Below, in pieces: positions 5,917 through 11,638 of a stretch of DNA of 11,638 nt; position 1 is the first letter of the stretch, and each line of letters opens with the position of its first letter. The translations under genes and the position numbers were made by a program. The stretch covers positions 1 through 11,638 of the forward strand of contig JAFQKO010000084.1 in assembly GCA_017396865.1 (NCBI GenBank), in the 5' to 3' direction. The notes below the pieces were generated by a model that was not told the origin of the DNA, ran no database searches, and saw only the letters and a list, made by a program, of their open reading frames with translations. The stretch comes from Clostridia bacterium. GTDB taxonomy: Bacteria; Bacillota_A; Clostridia; Oscillospirales; QAKW01.

Positions 5917-7317
5917 ATGCGTAACGCCCATTTGAAGTATATGTGTTATCCGTCCGTCGTTTGTGTGGGAAAGGAAACCGAGGTCTCCATCTTCCCGCGG
6001 GATATCAGCCGCCGCTTCCGCGACGATAAGGAGTATGAATTGGCGGTCGTTGGCCTTTGGGAGGATCAAACCGACTATCATGCCCATATCCCTCTCGATT
6101 ATCCCTGCACCGTTAAAAACGGTTGTTTGAAATTCACTTATCATTTTGATCGGGAGCAGGAGTATTCCATCCGCTTTTGTGAAAAGGGCGGTAAGGAGGT
6201 TAAAATTCCTCTTTATGCCGTTAAAGAAGACCTTTATCAGCTGCGCCCCTTAAAGGGTGATCTTCATACCCATACCTGGTACTCCGACGGTTCCGACGGC
6301 ATCGCCATGACCCCCGCCGATTATCGGGAGGAGGGCTTTGATTTCGTATCCATCACCGACCATAATCGGATGTTCCCCTCCAAGCTGGCGGCGGAGCTTT
6401 ATGATAAGATCCCCCTCGGAATGCATATCATGAGCGGGGAAGAGGTGCATACCCCCGGCTCGCTGGTACATATCGTTCATGCGGGCGGGAAGGAGAGCAT
6501 CTGCGATCGCTATATCAACCACCGCGAGGAGTTTGAGGCTGAGATCGATGCCATCGAAGCCGAGCTGCCCCATATTCCCGAGCAGTACCGTCGCCGCGTG
6601 GCCATGGCCCATTGGACCTGCCGCAAGGCCAAGGAATTCGGCGGTCTTGCCATCTATGCCCATCCCTGCTGGTGCCCCAATCGTTATAACGTATCCACCG
6701 AGCTGAATGAAATGATGTTCAGCGAACAGATCTTCGATGCCTTCGAGCTGGTGGGCGGTGCGCCCTGCAATAGCCAGCTTGCCGTCTGGCAGGATCAGGC
6801 GGCTAAGGGCTATGCTCTGCCCGTTGTCGGCAGCAGCGATTCCCATAACCACGATTTTGATGCCGGCCATTTCGGCCGCCGCTTCACCCTTGTTTTTGCC
6901 AAGGAGAACACCACCGAGGCCATTCTCGATGCCATCCGCAGCGGCTATAGCCTTGCCGCCGAGCTTCCCAACGAGAGCGATAGCGATATCCGCTTCTTCG
7001 GCGGTTGCCTGCGCCTCAATCTCTTTGCCCACTTCCTCTGGAAGAACTACTTTAATGAGACCTGGCGCCTCTGCGTCGGCGAGGGCATTCTGATGCGCCG
7101 CTATGCTGAGGGCGAGGAGGTCGGCGACCTGCTGGCCGCCCTTGCACCCACCGTGGAGAATCACTATAAGAAGTTCTACGGCCTTGCTCCCGCCCCCGAG
7201 ATCACCGAAGCCCGTAAGGCTTATCTGGATCATTGCCTGGAGGTTCAACTTAATTCCGGACTGACCACCAAGGGCTCCAATCTGTATATCTACGGCGGCA
7301 ACGAAAACCGCGAATAA
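5917..7317 (+). CDS. PHP-domain metal-dependent hydrolase (CehA/McbA-like)
   Basis: The 466-residue protein has an N-terminal beta-rich region (about 1-108) and then a PHP domain, a TIM-barrel-like fold that binds two or three metals (Mn, Zn or Fe) and usually cleaves phosphoesters. PHP motifs are GDLHTHTWYSDG (114-125; His117, His119), ITDHN (Asp148, His149), GEEVH (Glu175/Glu176), AHPCW (His249) and GSSDSHNHD (Asp308, His310). The C-terminal part from about 350 on looks helical and is unassigned. No polymerase or histidinol-phosphatase partner is attached, so the substrate is unknown; the layout resembles proteins annotated as CehA/McbA-family metallohydrolases. The SD AAGGAG (5903-5908) overlaps the upstream stop, eight bases before the ATG, so it is co-translated with the GTPases. 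Delivery of its metals by the upstream GTPases is an attractive guess from position only. Confidence 0.88.
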   Translation: MRNAHLKYMCYPSVVCVGKETEVSIFPRDISRRFRDDKEYELAVVGLWEDQTDYHAHIPLDYPCTVKNGCLKFTYHFDREQEYSIRFCEKGGKEVKIPLYAVKEDLYQLRPLKGDLHTHTWYSDGSDGIAMTPADYREEGFDFVSITDHNRMFPSKLAAELYDKIPLGMHIMSGEEVHTPGSLVHIVHAGGKESICDRYINHREEFEAEIDAIEAELPHIPEQYRRRVAMAHWTCRKAKEFGGLAIYAHPCWCPNRYNVSTELNEMMFSEQIFDAFELVGGAPCNSQLAVWQDQAAKGYALPVVGSSDSHNHDFDAGHFGRRFTLVFAKENTTEAILDAIRSGYSLAAELPNESDSDIRFFGGCLRLNLFAHFLWKNYFNETWRLCVGEGILMRRYAEGEEVGDLLAALAPTVENHYKKFYGLAPAPEITEARKAYLDHCLEVQLNSGLTTKGSNLYIYGGNENRE

Positions 7318-7323
7318 CCTAAT

Positions 7324-7355
7324 AAAAATGCAGTGTTTTTCAACACTGCATTTTT
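7324..7355. terminator. Bidirectional terminator between the PHP gene and the convergent AraC-type gene
   Basis: A perfect 14-bp stem (7324-7337 with 7342-7355) has the loop TTTC. It has five A at the 5' end and five T at the 3' end, so it forms a U-tailed hairpin on both strands. The stop of the minus-strand regulator gene lies at the loop and its last sense codons form one arm. Confidence 0.92.
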
Positions 7356-8029
7356 CTGTATTCTCTCGGTGTTATGCCGCAATCCCGCTTGAAGATGCGG
7401 TTGAAATAAGTTACGTTTTCGTAGCCGCAGAGCATGGCGATCTCCAAAACCGTTTGGTCGGTTTTGAGCAAAAGTCTTTTTGCTTGCTCAATGCGGATGC
7501 GATTGAGCATCTGATGGAAGCGTTCGCCCGTGTATTTGGTGAAAAGCCTCCCTAAATGTTGCGGATGAACGGCGCATTCCGTTGCCACCGATTCCAAGGT
7601 CAGCGGCGAGCCGAATCCCTGCTCCATAATGCGGATCGCCGTTTGCACCGCATGGGGGATCGGTGCGGTGGAGGGCGGCAGTGCTTCGGCAAAGGCGGTG
7701 AACTCCTTGGCTAAATGAGCGCCCAATCTTTCCCAAAGGCTTAAGGGATATTTCTGTACCAAGGCATCAACCAACTCTGCCGAAAACCCCTCGCTTATTA
7801 AGCGGTCGCAAGAATGGGGCACATCGGTGGTAAAGTTGCTGATGTATAAGACGCCTGCCAAGGTATCGCGGCAGTATAGCGGCACCACCACCTCCTGCAC
7901 ACCATAGGGGCAAAAGGCGGAAAAGGCGGCGCGACTGCCGCGCCGATTGGCGTATTTTTTGCAGCGCAGACAGCGCTTGTAACATTGTGGCTCAGCCTTA
8001 ACCGTTGAACAAAAAAGTCTGTTTTTCAT
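7340..8029 (-). CDS. AraC-family transcription regulator with PocR-like sensor domain (5' end probably frameshifted)
   Basis: Translation from the ATG at 8029 gives 229 residues. The C-terminal hundred residues are an AraC/XylS double helix-turn-helix domain: LTLESVATECAVHPQHLGRLF for the first HTH and VLEIAMLCGYENVTYFNRIFK...TPREYRK for the second. The N-terminal part, with Cys-rich CYKRCLRCKKY, then FCPYGVQEVVVPLYCRDTLAGVLYISNF, resembles the PocR ligand-binding domain. The same frame stays open upstream to about 8167 and carries further PocR-like sequence (ETIELWEQATGACITLFD), so the ancestral protein was longer. However, the strong SD AAGGAGG (8154-8160) and its ATG (8142) are in another frame, which stops at TGA 8028-8026, overlapping the ATG at 8029 as ATGA. 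A TTG at 8047 is an alternative start without an SD. It probably controls the divergent flavoprotein gene. Confidence 0.8.
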   Translation of the reverse strand: MKNRLFCSTVKAEPQCYKRCLRCKKYANRRGSRAAFSAFCPYGVQEVVVPLYCRDTLAGVLYISNFTTDVPHSCDRLISEGFSAELVDALVQKYPLSLWERLGAHLAKEFTAFAEALPPSTAPIPHAVQTAIRIMEQGFGSPLTLESVATECAVHPQHLGRLFTKYTGERFHQMLNRIRIEQAKRLLLKTDQTVLEIAMLCGYENVTYFNRIFKRDCGITPREYRKMQC

Positions 8030-8142
8030 ATAATGATTGCGATGCAATCCAAAACCGTGGGGGATGTCGCCGCAATCAAAAAGGGTGATGCAGGCCCCCG
8101 TTGCCTGCTCCCATAATTCAATGGTTTCGTTGAAAGAATCAT
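8030..8142 (-). other. Displaced 5' segment of the AraC-type gene: short SD-led frame and out-of-frame N-terminus
   Basis: Starting at ATG 8142, eleven bases after a near-perfect SD, the minus strand reads a 38-residue peptide (MILSTKPLNYGSRQRG...) that resembles no family and stops at 8026. The neighbouring frame, continuous with the regulator, reads NDSFNETIELWEQATGACI and beyond, typical of a PocR-domain start, but has no ATG, GTG or TTG start before 8047. One missing base within the first three codons (about 8134-8141) would explain both. The alternatives are a sequencing or assembly error, a real frameshift mutation, or a leader peptide coupled to the 8029 start. Confidence 0.6.
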
Positions 8143-8164
8143 TTTTATATACACCTCCTTGAAC

Positions 8165-8193
8165 ATTTTAGCAAACCGTACGCAAAAATTCAA
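8165..8193 (-). promoter_or_regulatory. Putative promoter of the AraC-type gene
   Basis: On the minus strand TTGAAT (8188-8193) and TAAAAT (8165-8170) are separated by 17 bp. The start would fall close to 8159-8160, just at the front of the SD AAGGAGG, so the leader would be extremely short. This closeness lowers confidence a little. Confidence 0.55.
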
Positions 8194-8226
8194 TAAAAAA
8201 TCCAAAAAGTATAAGAAAATAGTCGG

Positions 8227-8243
8227 CTATCATGCTATGATAG
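8227..8243. promoter_or_regulatory. Inverted repeat and -10 region in front of the oxidoreductase gene
   Basis: CTATCAT (8227-8233) and ATGATAG (8237-8243) are perfect complements around a 3-base centre. The dyad covers TATGAT (8236-8241), a good -10 box, but no acceptable -35 box sits 16-18 bp upstream. A promoter with a weak -35 and an overlapping dyad suggests regulated transcription, possibly by the divergent AraC-type protein; that link is inference. Confidence 0.4.
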
Positions 8244-8265
8244 AAGAGAAAGGAAGTGACCCTTT

Positions 8266-9498
8266 ATGAAGAATTATGACGTAATTGTTGTCGGCGGCGG
8301 GTTCGCCGGCTTTGGTGCGGCCTGCGCGGCCGCGAGAGGCGGTACAAAGACGTTGCTGGTGGAGCGCAACGGTTTTCTGAGCGGTGCGGCCTCCGATGCG
8401 CTGGTGATTCCGTTTATGCGCTATTTTACCCGCGGTGATAACGTACGGGTCAATGCGGGCCTCTTTGAGGAACTGCAAAACCGCCTGCAGCCCGCTTTTA
8501 ATAAATCCTATTATCGGGAAGAGGACTTAAAGCAAACGATGGAAACCATCTGCGGCGAATACGGCGTGGAGCTGCTTTATCATACCCAGATCATCGATGC
8601 CGTTGTGGAGAATGGAGCGATTACCGTGCTGAAGGCCCATTCGGTCGGCAAAAACTTTGAACTGCGCGCCAAGCTTTTTATCGATTGCACCGGCGATGCC
8701 AATCTGGCCGCCATGGCGGGGTGCGGCTATGAGTTGGGCGAAAACGGAACCTGCCAGCCCATGACCCTCTGCTTCCGCCTTTGCAACGTGGATATGGAGG
8801 GCTTTTTGGCGATCCGTGATCAGCTGAACGAGCGCTATAAGGAGGATCAGCAAAAGGGACTCATTAAAAACCCCCGCGAAAACGTGCTGTGGTTCAAAAC
8901 CTGCCTTGATGGCGTGCTCCATTTCAATACAACCCGCATTATTAATGTGGATCCCACCGATCCCATCGAGCTCACCCGAGCCGAGATCGAGGGACGCCGC
9001 CAGATTCTGGAGATGATGGCTTTCTTTAAGCGCCATTTCGATTGCTTTAAGGATGCCGAGCTGGTGATGTCAGCGCCCCGTACCGGCGTGCGGGAAAGCC
9101 GCCTGATCCATGGTGAATATACCCTTACCGAAAATGATATCTTAGAGGGTAAAAAGTTTGAATCCTCCATCGCCTGCGGCGCCTATGAGGTGGATATCCA
9201 TAACCCCAACGGAACGGGCACCGTCATCAAAAAGCTTGCCGACGGTGTTTATTATACCATCCCCTATGAGGCGTGTATCGCTAAGGATGTGAAGAATCTT
9301 TTGGTTGCCGGCCGATGTATTTCCTCTACCCATTCGGCGCAGTCGGCCTATCGTATCATGCCGATCTGCTGCTGCATCGGTGAGGGCGTTGGCGTAGCGG
9401 CCGCCGAAGCGATCAAGAGCGGCGTCTCTGATCCCCGTAAGGTGGATGTCAAGGCCGTGCAGGCCGAGCTTACCCGCTTCAACGCACGTTATAACTAA
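8266..9498 (+). CDS. FAD-dependent oxidoreductase (PF12831-type)
   Basis: The 410-residue flavoprotein opens with a Rossmann dinucleotide fold: YDVIVVGGGFAGFGAACAAA with GGGFAG at 10-15, then LLVERNGFLSGAASDALVIPF, which is typical of the FAD-dependent oxidoreductases grouped in PF12831. The C-terminal block NLLVAGRCISSTHSAQSAYRIMPICCCIGEGVGVAAA is the second FAD-contact signature of the family. A central insertion (about 180-300) should form the substrate domain. No signal peptide is visible, so it is cytoplasmic. The ATG at 8266 has AGGAAGTG about 8-10 bases upstream. The substrate is unknown; relatives act on small carbon compounds and often sit beside an AraC-type regulator, as here. It is a single-gene unit ended by a strong terminator. 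Confidence 0.87.
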   Translation: MKNYDVIVVGGGFAGFGAACAAARGGTKTLLVERNGFLSGAASDALVIPFMRYFTRGDNVRVNAGLFEELQNRLQPAFNKSYYREEDLKQTMETICGEYGVELLYHTQIIDAVVENGAITVLKAHSVGKNFELRAKLFIDCTGDANLAAMAGCGYELGENGTCQPMTLCFRLCNVDMEGFLAIRDQLNERYKEDQQKGLIKNPRENVLWFKTCLDGVLHFNTTRIINVDPTDPIELTRAEIEGRRQILEMMAFFKRHFDCFKDAELVMSAPRTGVRESRLIHGEYTLTENDILEGKKFESSIACGAYEVDIHNPNGTGTVIKKLADGVYYTIPYEACIAKDVKNLLVAGRCISSTHSAQSAYRIMPICCCIGEGVGVAAAEAIKSGVSDPRKVDVKAVQAELTRFNARYN

Positions 9499-9532
9499 AA
9501 AATGCAGGGGTCGTAAGACCTCTGCATTTTTT
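9497..9532. terminator. Bidirectional terminator between the oxidoreductase and the RHH-like gene
   Basis: A 16-bp stem (9497-9512 with 9517-9532, one G-T wobble) carries a GTAA tetraloop. It has six A on one side and six T on the other, so it can serve both convergent genes. Its lower stem AAAAATGCAG/CTGCATTTTT is the same as in the terminator at 7324-7355. Confidence 0.92.
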
Positions 9533-9534
9533 AA

Positions 9535-10029
9535 TTAGAGATAATCGTGGGTTTCCATGAAGGCCTTTAGCTGCCTGAAGGCGTTGGCATAATCCCGCGC
9601 TAAGGAGACCGGTGATTTTTTGTTGGTCTCAATAAAGTGTGCCTCCAAAACGGCACGGTACTGTTCGATGGAAACCTGCCCGGTCAGCAGGTCAAAAAAG
9701 TCGATGCCGAGATGGGCGTTGTAGGGCTGGGTAATGAAGATCGCATCGGTGAAAAGCTGGGAGATGGATTGCTTGCTGGCGGTAGATTGCTTTTCCATAT
9801 GGCGAATGAACTCCGATTTGATTTGGCGCTTCTTTTTGGTGAAGGCCTCGGTGCAGGTCAGCTTACCGTCGGAGTTGGGCAGATTGGCGAGTGCGTAGTT
9901 GCAGCATTGTACTACCAGCTGATTGAAGGAAATGTCTTCGGTTGCGGCAAGCTCTTCCAGTTGTTCGATCAGGAGATTCGGCATACGGATCGTTTTGTTG
10001 GACGACTCATTTTTGTGAACAATAAACAT
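9535..10029 (-). CDS. Small protein with ribbon-helix-helix-like N-terminus and uncharacterised C-terminal domain
   Basis: The 164-residue protein starts at ATG 10029 with GAGAGGGG about ten bases upstream. Residues about 11-50 (NKTIRMPNLLIEQLEELA, then a helix SFNQLVVQCCNYALANL) fit a ribbon-helix-helix DNA-binding fold of the Arc/HicB type: a short basic beta strand followed by two helices. Residues 60-164 are mostly helical and polar, with no family I recognise. An RHH repressor or an antitoxin-like regulator is possible, but no toxin-sized partner gene lies next to it, and the downstream neighbour converges on it. A small inverted repeat, ATGAC (10034-10038) and GTCAT (10053-10057), flanks its SD and might be an autoregulatory site; this is weak. 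I found no convincing promoter in 10030-10099. Confidence 0.7.
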   Translation of the reverse strand: MFIVHKNESSNKTIRMPNLLIEQLEELAATEDISFNQLVVQCCNYALANLPNSDGKLTCTEAFTKKKRQIKSEFIRHMEKQSTASKQSISQLFTDAIFITQPYNAHLGIDFFDLLTGQVSIEQYRAVLEAHFIETNKKSPVSLARDYANAFRQLKAFMETHDYL

Positions 10030-10093
10030 GAATATGACCCCTCTCTTTATATGTCATTTCCTGTTTACTATTTTAAACTAAATTGAGGCGTAA

Positions 10094-10132
10094 AAATACA
10101 AGCAAAAATATATTGCAAAAAATATTTGCTTA
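10094..10132 (-). terminator. Probable terminator of the membrane-anchored protein gene
   Basis: On the minus strand, AAGCAAATATT (from 10131 down to 10121) pairs with most of ATATTTTTGCTT (10111 down to 10100), leaving one bulged base. A short T-rich tract follows (10099-10094). It begins at the TAA stop. The stem is AT-rich and imperfect, so termination may be partial, allowing some read-through into the RHH-like gene. Confidence 0.5.
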
Positions 10133-11137
10133 GAGCTCGATCAGTTCCTTTTCGGCGTTCAGGTAAAAAACGTCGCCGTTATCGTGGCAAACAGCGCTTG
10201 CGCTCTCCTCTGCGAGGATGGAAACAGATACGTTTTCGGGATCGTAGCAGGCGGGATAGCCGCCCTCGTTAATAAAGTAAGCAAGGCCGTCGAAGCCGCC
10301 GATCAGCGCGCTGACGGGGGAGAAGGAGACCTGCTTGAAGCGGGTTCCGTCCCAAAGAAAAAGCCCGAGGGAGGTTTTTTCTTCGTAGTCGTACCCTTCG
10401 GCATAAAGTGTCGTACCCGCCGCAGCGATCGTGCGGAAGGTCTGCTCGGATTCCATGGGCTTGTCCTCGCAGTAAAGACGTCCGTCGGTACCGACGATCC
10501 AAAGGGTGTCGTTTAAAAAGGTGAATGACTGCGCCTCAATGGCGGAAAGGGTTTCGGTCTTGTGTCCGTCGCGGGCAACGTATTGTACCCGCTTTTCCAT
10601 GCTGTTTAAATAATAAAGTCCGTTTTCTGCGGCGTAAAGGCAATCAGCGCGGGCGGGGGAGATCAATACCTGTAAGCCCTTAAAGTCGGCGTAAATGCCG
10701 TTTTCGGTGGCAAAATAAGCCGTTTCGCCCGCCGCAGCAACCGCATCCCCGTCCTCTCGCTCGGTATAGGCATGGCCGTTGCTGTAAATGCCGCCGTAGC
10801 CCAAAATTGCACCTGCCGCCTCGGGTGCGGCGGCTGCCTCGGGCAGGGGAAGATCAAAGTCGCCGCGGGCGGCGAGCAGCGTCAGCTCATCGGCACCCAA
10901 AATGCGGTAGTTTTTCAGCAGGCGGGTGCGGTATTCGGTGCTTTGCGGCTCTTGCTGCAAAATGGCGGTCAGGCAGAGGTTTTCCTCGCTCAGGCAGGTG
11001 GCTTCCTCCAATAGAGCGTAGGGATCCGGCTCCGTTTCCCGGGAAAAGAATAGGAAGAACAGCAGCCCCAGTACCAACGCAGCGGCAAGAAAAATTAGAA
11101 TAATTCGTATTGTTTTTTTATTTTTTATCTCAATCAT
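10130..11137 (-). CDS. Membrane-anchored protein with probable extracytoplasmic beta-propeller
   Basis: The 335-residue protein has a short basic cytoplasmic start (MIEIKNKKTIR), one strong transmembrane helix (about 10-32: IRIILIFLAAALVLGLLFFLFF) and then a soluble, acidic domain outside the cell. From about 110 on there are repeated short blocks of the type GxxAYFATENGIY, DCLYAAENGLYYLN, NDTLWIVGTDGRLYC, GTTLYAEGYDY, FDGLAYFINEGGY and DNGDVFYLNAEKE. These look like blades of a beta-propeller similar to DUF5050-like repeats. No cysteine lipobox is seen, and no catalytic signature is recognisable. The role is unknown; a surface sensor or binding protein is possible. The ATG at 11137 has only a weak SD-like AGAAG close upstream. 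It is divergent from gdhA with separate promoters. Confidence 0.7.
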   Translation of the reverse strand: MIEIKNKKTIRIILIFLAAALVLGLLFFLFFSRETEPDPYALLEEATCLSEENLCLTAILQQEPQSTEYRTRLLKNYRILGADELTLLAARGDFDLPLPEAAAAPEAAGAILGYGGIYSNGHAYTEREDGDAVAAAGETAYFATENGIYADFKGLQVLISPARADCLYAAENGLYYLNSMEKRVQYVARDGHKTETLSAIEAQSFTFLNDTLWIVGTDGRLYCEDKPMESEQTFRTIAAAGTTLYAEGYDYEEKTSLGLFLWDGTRFKQVSFSPVSALIGGFDGLAYFINEGGYPACYDPENVSVSILAEESASAVCHDNGDVFYLNAEKELIEL

Positions 11138-11158
11138 GCTTCTATCTTAGCATAAAAA

Positions 11159-11186
11159 ATCATAAATTTAAAGAAAAACCTGTCAA
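11159..11186 (-). promoter_or_regulatory. Promoter of the membrane-anchored protein gene
   Basis: On the minus strand a perfect -35 TTGACA (11181-11186) and a -10 TATGAT (11159-11164) are separated by 16 bp. The predicted start is near 11152, leaving a leader of about 15 bases. Confidence 0.7.
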
Positions 11187-11192
11187 AATTTA

Positions 11193-11221
11193 TTGCAATT
11201 TCAAAAATATAATGCTATAAT
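11193..11221 (+). promoter_or_regulatory. Promoter of gdhA
   Basis: TTGCAA (11193-11198) and a perfect TATAAT (11216-11221) are separated by 17 bp. Transcription should start near 11228, giving a 33-base leader with the SD GGAGTG (11248-11253). The -35 box lies only 6 bases beyond the -35 box of the divergent promoter (11181-11186), so the two RNA polymerase footprints overlap and the promoters could compete. Confidence 0.78.
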
Positions 11222-11257
11222 TTCTTTGTTTCAAAATTTTATTACATGGAGTGATGA

Positions 11258-11638
<381 letters not shown>

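Noticed and set aside
6250..7248. A 332-codon antisense open frame within the PHP gene
   Set aside because: The sense strand carries all PHP motifs, while the antisense product is low-complexity Ala/Gly/Ile-rich and has no SD.
9637..10086. A 149-codon plus-strand open frame opposite the RHH-like gene
   Set aside because: No SD and no family resemblance. The minus-strand gene has an SD, an RHH-like start and a shared terminator at its end.

Overview
The window looks like chromosomal DNA of a gut-type Clostridia (Firmicutes/Bacillota) bacterium, perhaps an Oscillospiraceae-like lineage. The reasons are moderate-to-high GC in the genes with AT-rich intergenic gaps, strong purine-rich Shine-Dalgarno (SD) sites, near-consensus sigma-A promoters with 16-17 bp spacing, compact U-tailed terminators, and protein types such as PcrA with a C-terminal RNAP-binding domain, a PocR/AraC regulator, a PF12831-type flavoprotein and GdhA. 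This assignment is an inference from sequence style; there is no rRNA or marker alignment behind it. I see no tRNA, rRNA, CRISPR array, insertion sequence or integrase.

Layout. (1) Bases 1-304: the 3' end of an unrecognised gene and its terminator. (2) 308-1353: a membrane acyltransferase-3 gene with its own consensus promoter and a terminator that starts inside its last codons. (3) 1355-7355: a four-gene plus-strand transcription unit: pcrA helicase, a CobW/COG0523 GTPase with an 88-residue histidine-rich insert, a second diverged COG0523-like GTPase fused to a YcgQ/TIGR03943-like C-terminal domain, and a PHP-type metallohydrolase. It ends in a strong terminator shared with the convergent regulator gene. 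(4) 7340-9532: a minus-strand PocR-AraC regulator, probably frameshifted at its 5' end, divergent from an FAD-dependent oxidoreductase. (5) 9535-11137: two minus-strand genes, a small protein with a ribbon-helix-helix-like N-terminus and a membrane-anchored protein with a probable beta-propeller. (6) 11138-11638: a divergent promoter region and the first 126 codons of glutamate dehydrogenase (gdhA), cut by the window end.

The most interesting part is the middle of the operon. Between the two GTPase genes lies a 138-base gap almost completely tiled by three consecutive inverted repeats. The last one encloses the SD of the second GTPase gene and stops two bases before its ATG. This looks like a structured cis-regulatory leader RNA. 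Together with a His/Cys-rich putative metal-binding insert, loss of the canonical guanine-specificity motif in the first GTPase, loss of the CxCC motif in the second, and a metal-dependent hydrolase directly downstream, it suggests an uncharacterised metal-handling system. The proposed links between these parts are inference; the individual sequence features are directly visible.
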